Shown here piece after piece: positions 52,001 through 63,433 of a stretch of DNA of 64,000 nt (positions are counted from its first letter, which is position 1; each line of letters starts with the position of its first letter). The position numbers were made by a program, and so were the translations under genes. The notes beneath the pieces are model-generated. The model had not been told where the DNA came from. It made no database searches and worked only from the letters and a program-made list of their open reading frames with translations. Where the stretch lies: contig NC_086247.1 of NCBI RefSeq assembly GCF_021018805.1, positions 119,633,094 to 119,697,093 on the forward strand. The letters are read 5' to 3'. Origin of the DNA: Prinia subflava. Taxonomy: Eukaryota; Chordata; Aves; Passeriformes; Cisticolidae.

Positions 52001-54072
52001 AGCACAGTGCAGAGCTGGGCAGAGATAACCAGCTCACATCATGGAAGTAATATCAGCACAACAGTGCTCTTGAGCTAATCAGCCACATCTTTCAGTGGAG
52101 CTAAACACAAAATTCAGCTGATGGGGATATGCCCCTTCCAAACAGAAATCTGCCCACCAAACCCATCTGAGAGGTTTCTGGTTTGCATGACAAGCAAATA
52201 ATCATCTTGGCTTTAAGCATCCTCAGCATTCCCACCTCAGTCAGTCATTCCAGACCTCCTCCACAGTCCACAGAGAGAAATCAGCACATGAATGCTATCC
52301 ACTTGATATAGACATCTCCATTAAGAATAATCATGAGCTAGAATTGGCAATTTCTCACTACTAGCTTTGAAAGAAAACTGTAGGATTAACTCAGGCACCA
52401 TGTGGATGCCAGTCAGAAAAACCAACTCTTCCACGCCCAGTGTTGCCACAGATGTCTGAGCTAGAATAATGCTGGCTGTCTGTCTAAAGAGTGCTATTCA
52501 TATTCATAAAGCACTGATAAAGGAGGAAGTCATAGGTTCAGAAATTATTCAAGATAGGTCACTTTTTTGCAACTGGATCAAGTTTTGCTGTCACCAGAGC
52601 AGAAGGCTGACTCCAATTTCCTTCCTCCATTCAAGTAGCACCACCTGGCCATGGGCCTGGCTGGAATCAGCAAGAAGAAATACCCTACACCATCCCACGT
52701 GAAAGGAGTGCCTCACCCTATCGCAGTGCCCTCCCTAACAGCACCAGAACCCTCCACTGAGTACGTGCAGACCTTCCTCAGGTGGAAAACCTGCATGGAT
52801 GCAGGACCCTGAGCAAGGGGTGGCATCTCATGCTATGGGGCCAATCCAGCACAAAGAGTATCTAAGACACTGAAAAAAGTCATGTCTTCTCATCCTTCTT
52901 TCCCCAGAGTACATCTGCGTTCAGGTAACAAGAGTGCAAGGTATCACTCTGAGATATCAATTGAGCATGTATGCTATTGCATACAGAAGTTACTTTTAAA
53001 TATATTTAAATTATAATCATATCAATATAGCTTGTGCTGGGAACTGTAATACATTCCAAACTTAATTTCTGTTTCCAGGTTTGGCAGCCACCAAGTTCTT
53101 CTTTAAGACCCAAGTTTTGTATCCTATACAGGCAGCTATTTGTTAAGTAGTTTTAAAGTAGCCCACAGAAGCCCTGGGAAGAAATATAGCTAGGCAGCAG
53201 GAGGAGAGAAATTTTTCAGCTCAGAGACTTGCTCTGAGCCATTTAGAGATCTTTTCTGATTTTACAAATGAGAGAAGAAGCACAGATTTAAAAATTATAC
53301 AAATGCTGAACCATTTGTTTTGGGAGATTTAGCAAAATGAAGCCTTTAAATTCAATTCTTCTTCAAGTTATAAAAAATTCCACCCGGGGCAGTTGTTACA
53401 GTAGGTTGACCTCATCCTCTAAGGCAACTTTCCTTCTCTGTTCCTAAGCCCTGTAACACCCTGCAAGCCCCAAGGGCACCTCTGCAGCAATCTTTGGAGA
53501 AAGAAAGACAGAGAGAGAAAGTTGTCCTTGGATTTATTTAGCGAGAAAGAGGCCAAATCTGGGACAGGGAAAAAGGTTTGCATAGAGACTGAGCTCTTGT
53601 GGATTTGTACAATCATCCATGCACATGGAATATATTGAACCTTGAACCTAAACTAAGGTCAAGCAAGTTTAAGGCTTGATACAGATGTTTCACAGAACTC
53701 TGGTAAATGAAGGTGAATGTTACTGTTAAAGCAAGAGAAAAAAACAAGCCATAAAAACGGTTGGTCTCTTGTTTATTTTTCTTTTCAGTCCATTGTCGAG
53801 TTTATTTTGTCCCCCTTAAGCCCAGCACTGGTATTTCCTGCATCTGGGTGATGACAGCAATCTCTTATACACCACATAAAACAGATTTAGAAGTCTGAAA
53901 GCCACTCCTGGCCTGGTTTCTCCCCGGAAATATATCACTCCAGCACAAGGGAATATTTGCATTTTCCTCATTTGTCTTTAATTTCAAAAAACACTGATTT
54001 TCTTCTGATGTATAAAAAAACTAAACCAACCAGCCAAAACAAAAACTAAATTCACTGTTACTGCAATACCAA

Positions 54073-54108
54073 CCCTTTCATAACCTTTCATACCACCTTT
54101 TCATAACC
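54073..54108. repeat. Three imperfect copies of CCTTTCATAAC
   Basis: An 11- to 13-base unit is repeated three times with small indels. Confidence 0.8.
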
Positions 54109-54502
54109 AGTGAGGGAGCCAACAGTACCTTTTTTTGTTTTTTAATTAAAAAATAAGTTACAGATCAATCCAAAGGGAAGTCCCTCAAGAAAAAATAACA
54201 TAATGACTTCTTTAAAAAATACTCTGATCATTTGTTTTTAGCCAATTACTTGTTCTCCTTTAGTATGAATGTGTTTGAAAATATGCTCAGAAAAGGGGCT
54301 AAGACCTTTCAAGTTCAAACCCATGACGAAGAGTAGGCCAATATGGAAGAAATCCTCATTCCAAATCAAGTTCTGACTAACAGTGATGTTATTGGCTCTG
54401 AATCTAGATGAGTCTCAAGATTTGGCAAAGGCAGGATAAATGAAAGTTTTAAAATAATTTGGAATAGTTAAAACATTTTAGGAGATTCACAGTAAAATGC
54501 TG

Positions 54503-54523
54503 TAATAATAATAACAACAACAA
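54503..54523. repeat. (AAT)n-(AAC)n trinucleotide run
   Basis: Three to four AAT units change directly into AAC units, 43 bases upstream of the solo LTR. Confidence 0.85.
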
Positions 54524-54834
54524 CTTTTCAGTTTTAAAGACCTTAGGATACTTAGAACTTTGTGCTGCTTTTGGCTGGGATAGAGTTAATTTTATTCGTA
54601 TTAGCTGGTATCAGGCTAAACTCTGGATTTGCTCTGGAAAAAGTGTTGATAAGACAAGAATATTTTAGTTACTGCTGAGCAGTGCTGACACAGTCAAGAC
54701 TTTTTCTGCTGCTCACACCACACCACCAAGGAGGGGGCTGGGGGTGCCCAAGAAGTTAGGAGGGGACACAACCAGGACAGCTGATCCCAACTGACCCAAG
54801 GGATATTCCATCCCAAATGATGCCATGCTCTGTG

Positions 54835-54840
54835 TATAAA
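54835..54840 (+). promoter_or_regulatory. TATA box of the solo LTR
   Basis: TATAAA stands about 270 bases into the LTR, followed by a purine-rich stretch, as expected for the U3/R boundary. It would drive transcription antisense to CREB5 if active. Confidence 0.7.
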
Positions 54841-55018
54841 GCTGGGGGAAGAAGAAGGAAGAGGGGAATTTTTGAGTGATGATGTTTCTTCCCAGGTCAC
54901 CATTATGGTTGATGGGGCCCTGCTCTCCTGAAGATGGCTGAACATCTGTCTGCTCATAGGAAGTGGTGACTGAATTCCCTGGTTTGCTTTCTTTGTGTGT
55001 GCAGCTTTTTCTTTTCAT

Positions 55019-55024
55019 ATTAAA
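55019..55024 (+). terminator. Polyadenylation signal of the solo LTR
   Basis: ATTAAA lies about 180 bases after the TATA box, within TATTAAACTATCTTTATCCC, the typical R-region signal of this LTR type. Confidence 0.6.
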
Positions 55025-57443
55025 CTATCTTTATCCCAATTCATGAGCATTTTTTTACTTCTACCCTTCCAGTACTCCTCCCTGTTGATGAACTGTGAGG
55101 GGCTGCATGGGGCCAGCTGCCACCTTTTAACATTACCACTAACTTTTAACATTAGAAGGTGCAGAGATGGTATTTTCTCTGCTCTGCTGGCAGGGTACAT
55201 GAGCAAAGGGACATCAGGGGAGAGAAAACATCAGTATCAGAACAAACTAAAACAAGAGATGATGGGCCATGAAGCATTGTGTTTAGAACAGATTAAGAAT
55301 GAGACTGGCTTAAAAGTTAAAAATTTAAGGAAGAACAAGTCTGCAGGAAAGAAGAGTCTGGTGCTCCCAAGCTAATCACTAGAGTGAGACAGTTGCAGAC
55401 CTGCTTCTGTAATTCAGATTTAAAATCTGATCCATTTCTTTGTTTCCTCCATGTTCCCACTGAAGTCCCAGGAAACCTGGTTCCACTTCCCCACTGGTTT
55501 GCGCCTTGGGTAATCATCAGTGCCCTGATTTATCAAAGCTCTCAACTGCGTCCTTAGGTTTCAGCACACACCAGCACTCTCAACTCTCGATTATCTATGG
55601 GTGGTTTTCCAGATTCAGTGGATTAACTGTGCTCCCAACAGAGAAAAGCAGCACCTGATGTTACGTGGAGCCTGTGAGGCTCTGGGGTCAGGCTGGTGGC
55701 TCAAGCACTGCTCTCCTGCTCCATCTATTATTGTGAGACTGATTCAGACTAGTTTGTGTTGTATCAAATTTACCCACATAGGACTTAGGGTGCCAGGAAA
55801 CATATTCCAGGGACACCTGAGTAGCTCTGTCACACACAGGTCTGCATCAGCGTGGTTCACCATGGGTCAGGCAGACCTGGCCTGCCCTGCCCTAAATCCC
55901 TGCAGCATCCCTGCACTGGGCCATGCAGGTGTACCCAGTGTGTTGGGTGCCCCTCTGCAGCTCGAGGCCAGAGCATGAAGAACAGTTGGTGCCCACTGAC
56001 TTCACTAACACTGTCCACAAGTTCAGAAAGCTGGAGAGGAATTCTGTAGCATTTTGCATTGACAAAAGTAGCAGGCTAGCTTTCAGTTTTTAAAAGTTTC
56101 ACTTTCAGAATCCTCCAGCATCGATAATCAGTGCCCAACACACCAAAAACATGACAGCAACCAGCCTAGTGGGATAGCCAGAAAGTCAAAAACAAAGACC
56201 CAGGTAGCTTTTAGAAATAGAAAGCATTGGCAACCTGAAGGGATTCAGACTACAAAAAAAAAGTAAAGATTTTCATATAAAACACATTCCACAGTCTTAG
56301 GAGAAGGACCTGAATTCATACCAGTTTTTAAAAGCTCTACTTCATCATCACTCCCCCAGTCTCACAGTGAACAGCTTAGGGAACAAATGGACAAAAAGTG
56401 AATAAGAAGATTATGTTTAAAATGCTGGAAATATTGTGGGGGGGAAAATCAGGTACAGTGAGTTCTGTGACCTCAAATAAAAAGATACTGTAGAAAAAGA
56501 ATTCAGCCTGATGCCCTGAGACATGAAGAAGTAATAGATGCTTGCATTAGAGAATGGAGAATGCAGCCATCCACTTCAAATTTAAACAGATAAAAACCAT
56601 TACTTAGGGCAAAAGCATTTATAGAACTATCAATAGAAGAAAACAAATTTAACCTCGGGTAAGTACCTGCAAAAAACACAGGCAGCTGAATTACACAGGG
56701 AGAGGATCAAAACAATGAGAAGTTCTAGTGAAGATTAAGTACATAGAGACACGTCTGAAGAATTTAGGGGGCAGAGCAGAGACTGACTGAGATTGCTGGC
56801 ACTCTGCTCCTGTGCACAGGATCTGGAAAGCATCAGGAAAGGCTGAAAGAAAAAAATACACAAACTATGGACAACTCTGGGAAACAGAACTGCTTTAATG
56901 TCATAGTAATCCTGGGGAAAGGGGTGAGTGGGCAGCTAATGTAGTTTTATAGGCAGTGATTGAGGACAGAAAAATTCACTCTAGGAGGAGAATATAAGAT
57001 ACATAACTTAAGAAAAGACTCCTGTGTACAAATACTATACAAAACTATCAGCTCTATCTGCAAACATGCTCCTGGATTAAAAAACTAGCTTGATGGCAGC
57101 TGGGCTGTGGAGCCAGATGCAATATGATCATGACTGTGATGAGCAGCAATATTAGACAGGAAAAATGTGACCAAGTGCTGGTGATGCACAACGCTGCCAA
57201 CAAGAACATCACGAAGCAAAAGATGCTATCATTTGGCATTTATAGCAGATGACTCATAGGAGTGCCACCCACCGCTGGGCAACGGGGCAGAGCAAGACAC
57301 TGATTTGAATGCAATACAACACCACGACTCCTTCATCTAATACCCTGGGAATGAACAGTCACTGTGGGTCATGCAGTCCTCTGGCTGAACACATAGGTTA
57401 AGTTTCAAAGACAAGAACACCTAGAAAACAAGGTACAGCCAAC

Positions 57444-57444
<1 letters not shown>

Positions 57445-57486
<42 letters not shown>
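57445..57486. repeat. Uninterrupted 42-base A tract
   Basis: Forty-two consecutive A, with no recognisable retroposon body on the 5' side. It could be a simple homopolymer expansion or the tail of a decayed insertion. Confidence 0.95.
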
Positions 57487-57487
<1 letters not shown>

Positions 57488-60400
57488 AACTAAAATGCAG
57501 GAGGGGTTATGCTATGGGAGAGCTACTGAATCCAGCAACCCTGCAAAAAAGAACTGTACCTACAAACTAACAAAAAATAGATCAGCCACCGTAGCAAAAT
57601 AAAAGGAAAAACACAAATCAGAGGCTGTACCTGCTCTACCCCAGTTCAAAACTGGTGAGAAAAAAGGCAGAGCAAAGAGGTCAAAATCCATTAGCACTAG
57701 CTGAAGTAATACTATCAAGATATATTCAGGGCATCTTAGTTTAAGATTATAAAAGTAGGTCTGGCACACTGCCACATCTATTGGCTAGCAAATACAAGCA
57801 CCAAGGGCTTGCCTACTGTAAACTGGACCAGACATGAGAAGAGGCTCGTGTATTAGTGTTTATGTCACTGTAGAAGATGTTAAGGATGAGGCATTTCAGG
57901 ACTGTAAGAACCAGTTTGAGTTATTCCTAAACACAGCAGAGTAGGAGGCTGAAAACTGATAAGCTGAAATAAAAAAGCAATGCAACTTCCTGCTTTGGAC
58001 ATGGGGACTCAATCCTAAATCCTAAGAAATCCAAGACCCCTAAGAAACACCCAGACACAAGTGGGCAGAGTATTTGACCATCATTCCAGATTTGATATGC
58101 ATCAGCAATGTGATGCTTGTACTCAGTTAAAATTGAGCCTTGCACAGGGAGTGGAGGTGGTGAGGAGCCTGGAAGTCAAAGTCCAGACAGTGAAAACAGG
58201 CAAAGGTAGACAAATAAAAATTTTAAAAAATTTTAAAATTAAACATAAAAAATATATAAAGTATGTCAAATTGAGAAATATCTGGTTGCTAAGACAGACT
58301 AGACAAGTCTCAGTAGTGCATTCCCAAACCCACTCACTGGTCATGAGTGAGCAACAACCCAGCCTCCCCCAGATAAACAAAATAAGCCAAACTCACTGGT
58401 GAGATAACCCAGGTGACTACAGCTCATGCATACGCATTGTGTGCACCTGGATTTAGAGACAGCCAAAGCTGCAGTACCCCTGTAAATAGTTATCTCACTA
58501 AATGCAACTTCTCTTTGTAACATGACGTCCACTCATGCTAACGCCCACAATATTGTACATGAAATGCCTACTTGCTCTTTTTCAGCAGGGGTCCCTCTCC
58601 AGTTTCCTAGTAGAATCCTTTGTATAGAAGGGAAGAACTATAAAACAAAAGGTTTTCCCTCATAGTTTTCCTTGTTGTAACCAAATGTATTACCATCATA
58701 GACCCAAAAGCAAGTGCAAAATCAATCATCACTGCAATTGTTACTCCTCTGTATGTACTGCACACACTGTACTTGTTGGTATACATTTGCTCACATACTT
58801 TTTTATGTAAGCACACATATTTCCTCTAATAAAGTGACTGATATATTTTCTTGTGCATTACTGGAATACAGTTTAAGTCCTGCACTAAATCATATCACTA
58901 TACAGTGCCTGTGTTACTGGTGTGTATAGTACATGCTGTGAAAAAATACTGGACGAAGCAACTAAATATTCGACAATTAAAGACCTCACTACAATTACAT
59001 AAAGACTTTCATAGACCAAAATCCAGCCTGCAGCAGCAGTGCATATGTCTGAAGCAAATTTCCTCACTAATTGAGCCCTTACATCTCCAGCTGACAATAG
59101 TAAGAGCAGTGTGCACCCAACAGAGTATCTTAAATTTTCATTCATGTGCCCAGCTTCACTTTGAAGTTCCACATTCACAGTTAACAATTTTATGTGTATC
59201 CTAAGTAAATAACATTACCAAAAGTACATTAATGTGTATATATTTTATGCTATAATGTCAGATATAAATGTCATGTGCAAACCAGATACAGAAAGAAGAG
59301 ATGCACAATTACTTCACAAAAACTATTAAACTCACCTTGTTTCACTAGGAAAAAATTTCTATCATTTTCAACACAGGCTAGCTTTTACGACTTCAAGTGG
59401 ACTAAATGAAGGTGTTACATGCTTCAGAGGAGTAGCTATGCAAACACCAGCACTGCAGTCTGGCAGCGCTCTTTGCAGGAAGCAGGACTGTACCTCACCA
59501 GAGTTCCTCCAGAGAAAGGCTCCCAAAACCAAGTAAGTGGGTGGCAGATTTACAAACTGCTATCTCTTGACATGAATGAATAATGTGACTTTACACCAGT
59601 GAAGAATATGACCTCCTCTCTATCCCACGTAATTCTTTCTCCCCAGAGCTGAGCCCTGCAAGGAGGCTGGAGTAACCGCAGCAGGTAATTACATGTTATT
59701 AGGGGTGCATTAGGCTGAGTAGCTATTCAGTAAATTAGTACGTGATATTAACTAAACCTATTCAGTTGATGAACATAAGAATCAGCCTCAAAGTAGCAAT
59801 TAACAAATTATTCCTGAACAGGTGTCACTTGCAGACTAAGTCAGGCTATCATTTTTCTATAATTCACCAGGAAAATCCTGACTTCTGCCGTACAGTAAAC
59901 ACAATTTAAGCAGGTGGTATATTCTCAAAAGGCAAGAGACCTATACCTAAATCAATGCTGTTGGATGTGAAGGCTTACATTGAAAGTCAGTAGAATTTGT
60001 GGCACATCTCCTTAAGATTTAGGAATGATTTACTACTATGCTGAGAGAACAAGTCCAAGATCTAAATCTTGCTGATTAAACTCCATGCACTCCTGGGGGA
60101 AAAAACCCAGAGCTCTCATTTGGCCATAGAAAATACTCACTGGCACCTATCATGCTTGGGTTTTTTTAAAGAGTAGCATATTATCACAAAAATATTTGGA
60201 TCCCTGCTGACATAAACGGTGTTTTTAATGCCCCGTAGCACAAACACACTAATTCATTGCCTTTTAGTCTCGATCCCGCAAAAAGTCAGTTCTCTGTATA
60301 GTTTCCCTGCTCTTTAGAGAGATTTATGTGCATCTGATGTTGAATCCCTTGGGTTACCGAATGCTTGAACACATGAAACAAACTGGCAGACGAGAGTCTG

Positions 60401-60604
60401 CTTTAAACCAAACATCGCTGCAGAAAGCAAAGGCTGAATGGATTGAAAATGTACAGAGGGGAAAAATGCCCCGAGTCCTTCACGCGAAGGCAACAGCTCC
60501 CTTAATAAGCCCCATTTCATTGGGCTTTGTTAAGAGAGTGTTTCCACAGCGGGAAACATTCGCCTCTGACACTGCGTGGTTCAGTTTTTGTGTGTGTCTA
60601 CCCG

Positions 60605-60627
60605 TGGCTCACCCCGTGGGTGAGCCA
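60605..60627. repeat. Perfect 9-bp inverted repeat with 5-base loop
   Basis: TGGCTCACC at 60605-60613 and GGTGAGCCA at 60619-60627 are exact reverse complements around CCGTG. Each arm also contains a GTGAGC donor-like sequence, one per strand. Confidence 0.9.
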
Positions 60628-60630
60628 GCC

Positions 60631-60664
60631 CATCCATCCGTCCATCCGTCCGTCCGTCCGTCCC
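60631..60664. repeat. (CCGT/CCAT)n tetranucleotide array in the CpG island
   Basis: The array consists of tandem CCAT and CCGT units. The four contiguous CCGT units sit next to the GC-rich core, and the CCAT variants are on the left. The pattern suits CCGT units decaying to CCAT by CpG transition. Confidence 0.9.
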
Positions 60665-63360
60665 GCCCCCGCCCGCCGCTCCCAGAGCTCCCGCTGCCCG
60701 GGCGCTGCCGCGGCGCTCCGGAGCCGCTGCCCGGGCGGGGCCGGGGGCTCCCGCCCCTTCCCGGCGCCAGGCGCGGGCTGGCAGCAGCCTCTGCTGGCGA
60801 CCGGGCGCAGGGAGCGGGCCCGGGAATCCGGCACCGGCGTTCAGTGCCGAGCCGGCCACCCCAGCCGCAGCTGAGCATCTCTGCGGGTGCGAGGGGTACT
60901 CGCACAGCATTCAACACTGGCGAAAGCCCGCTCGCATTTTCCTTGGAGATGCTGTGATTTTCTTCCTTCCTGCTCTTTAGAAAAGTACGCGAGAAGTTCC
61001 TCCAGGTTTTCAAACTTTTATCTAAAGGTACCTGTGAAAGGTAACCAAAAACTATGTTTGGGGATGTGAAGAGGCATTACTGAGATGTACAGATGTGCAC
61101 AGCCTGCAGTCACCCTTCAAAAGCTCAGACAGCACAGACCACAGACTCGGACTTCAAATTGCAGCATATAGATACTAATGGTTTGTTACACAAACCATAT
61201 AACCATGAGAAGAAAAGCCCTCACAGAGGAAGAGAAGATGCACTCATTGTTTTGAGGCTGAATACAGGCCAAGAACCCCCTAGAAGTCTCTGGAAAGTAA
61301 AGCCGATCCCCAACACCAGCGTACTCATTGGCTGTCTTAATGTGATGGTAGAAGAGTTGCTGAGTGAAGATCATTTTCCAATTGATGTGATTAGTATAAA
61401 CAATTTTAGCCTTCATTACCCTCTATGTTTAGTTTCTCATGAGAGTATTTTTCCAAGCCTTTGGAAATGCAGGAATTACAAGCGTCTTAGAGCAGAATCC
61501 CAGCTCAACGGCAGAAACAGCAGCAATCTGATTTAATGCCCTACCCATTTACTGCAAGGTCTTGCATGCAGCTGGCTCACAGATTTGTTCCCAAAGAAAT
61601 CACAATCACTACACAACCTGGTTAAGAGAATGTTTTAAAATTAAAAGCTTTTAATTATCTTGAAAGTAAATTTGTTCTAATAGGCAAAAAGTTAAAAGTA
61701 TAAACAGCACTATATTGTAAATAGTGTAACAATGTTTACATCCCAAAAAACCCCATGTTTTTTGACACTAAACACCTTCACTGACTTTCTGACTGATCTG
61801 AATTCACATTTTCCCTTTGCTTTGAAATTAAAGCCAAAGTTTTCCTGAAGTATTCTTCTATGATAAGCAAACCTCCCTTATCTTATGGCAAATGAACTTT
61901 ATCCTGGAGACATGGGAGGGGCTGAGAACATCATGATTGGGAAATATCACATTTCCTCACTTTCACCCTTCTTCCAATTCACCTGGGGCTGTTTCCTCCA
62001 AGATTTTTTCAGCAGCCTAAAGAGTCAGAGCACAGGAGGCCACCAGAAGACACTGCTTGAGGAGCACTGAGCTGGTCTTCTCTTGAGCATGGTGTGCCAA
62101 AAAGCAACATCCCATCTTCCAAACTGGGTTCAGCTTATGGAGAAAGAATATTCACCCACCTACCACAACTCCTGCCACCTCTGAATACCTCCAGAAATTT
62201 GCAAACACACTTTCTGCTCAGCTAACCTGGTGTTTTCTGTCAGGAATACTGCAGGACACCATGTTTAGATGTAATTTTGATGACCCTAGAGTTGGGGGAA
62301 TTCCCTGATTTATGTGGAACAGCTTGTCCCAGGCAGACCACCTGCTGAGAAAGTTACAGCAGGGCAAGGGATGTGCCTTCCCCCCATCCAACAGGTACCA
62401 GTGAAGGGAGGACAGATGCATCCTCCTAATCAGGAAACAACTGAGTGGCAAGAGCTAACACAGCCTGTTGATGGAGAGCCTCAGGTCCCTGCAAGTCCCA
62501 GATTTCCCCTCCAGCTAAATCAGAATGAGCACATTGTCAACCATCATTTGGAAAAGCCATACCCATGGGGACAAGCAGGCACCCAGCTAAGACAAAACAG
62601 ACCTCCCATTTCCAACTTTCACCTAAAGAGAAAGCAAATATTTTGTAAAGAAATCCTTATTTTTGAGATCATCACAGGTACATGTGGTGGAGAGGTAGAG
62701 ACCTGTGAGCTTCTCCAGAGGTAACAGATCTGTAGCTGTAATTTGATTTGCCAAAGTTGACCATCACACAAGTACCTTCAACAAAATCTAAAATGCACTT
62801 AGATTGGTCAAAATTTTCCCAAGTTCTGCACAAACAAAATCTAAGCATTGAAGGAATCAATCTTCTCAGTCATCACACGCGCAAGAATTCACTGAGTCTT
62901 TTTCTTCTTTTCTTTGAACTCTGAATTTCTTTGACTTTTACCTTCCACTGCAGCTACTTACTCTCTCTGTATTTACAGCTTCACAGTCTTTTACAGTTAA
63001 TAAGGGGGTTGGTAGTTCAGCAGAGAGACTGCCCAGCCATCAAATTCGGGGCCTGTAGCAAAGCTGGGTGCCACCTACCACTTGGTTCAGGGAACTGAGC
63101 AGCAGGAGTTTGATTTTAAGTGATAGTTTGCCCATCATGCAGAGGTTTTTTTCTTATCTGAAGCAAACTGTAAACTCCATGCAAATCCACCTTGCAGCAT
63201 TAGAGCAACAAAAATGGGACATACAGAGTTTCTGACATGGATAATATTTGAAAATCTTGAGTGAAAGAAAGCATGGAAGCAGATGAGAAGAAACAGAAAG
63301 CCTTTTTGCACTCTTTTTCTGTTTTTTCTTCCTCGCTATAGGCTCTGCTTCTTTTGCGTC

Positions 63361-63432
<72 letters not shown>
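63361..63432. repeat. 72-base T tract with two interruptions
   Basis: T runs broken by a single C at 63372 and at 63392; the last run is 40 bases. The open frames across it (poly-Phe, or poly-Lys on the other strand) are artefacts. Confidence 0.95.

Positions 63433-63433
<1 letters not shown>

Larger units (their letters stand above)
54566..55137 (+). mobile_element. Solo LTR of an avian endogenous retrovirus
   Basis: This roughly 570-bp block has the structure and wording of an LTR seen across neoavian genomes. It starts TGCTTTTGGCTGGGATAGAG and contains a TATA box in TGTATAAAGCTGGGGGAAG and a polyadenylation signal in ATATTAAACTATC. No gag, pol or env sequence and no second LTR lie nearby, so it is probably a solo LTR left by recombination. 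Its last part diverges from the usual ending, and no clear target-site duplication was found. The right boundary is uncertain by about 20 bases. It is antisense to CREB5. The exact family (ERVL- or ERVK-like) I cannot settle by eye. Confidence 0.85.
60600..60905. promoter_or_regulatory. CpG island, candidate alternative CREB5 promoter
   Basis: This is the only strongly CpG-rich segment of the window: 60661-60720 alone contains 11 CpG dinucleotides, while the flanks are CpG-poor. It holds GC-box-like sites (GGGCGGGGCC at 60733-60742, and CCCCGCCC on the opposite sense near 60665-60673). No TATA box is evident. On the minus strand a good donor, GGG|GTGAGC, lies at 60612, so a non-coding first exon ending there could splice to the CREB5 acceptor at 35969 and use the internal MNLEQERP start. 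The island label is direct observation; promoter activity and direction are inference. A plus-strand transcript is also possible. Confidence 0.6.

Noticed and set aside
52651..52812. 53-codon plus-strand frame starting MGLAGISKKK
   Set aside because: A good-looking start context, but it is short, resembles no known protein and has no exon boundaries.
60328..60957. 209-codon plus-strand open frame across the CpG island
   Set aside because: Its length comes from GC-rich sequence poor in stop codons. The translation is Pro/Arg/Ala-rich with no domain, and frames on the other strand are equally open.
61180..61215. CREB5 first exon ending ATG|GT on the minus strand
   Set aside because: The donor-like sequences after these ATGs (GTTATA, GTTTGT) are poor, and no other support exists.
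61093..61536. 147-codon plus-strand open frame just past the CpG island
   Set aside because: There is no recognisable domain, and the codons look like random AT-rich sequence. It would need transcript evidence.
63000..63070. tRNA-like sequence (GGTAGTTCAGCAGAG ... AAATTCGGGG)
   Set aside because: It weakly resembles A and B boxes, but the arms do not pair into a cloverleaf.
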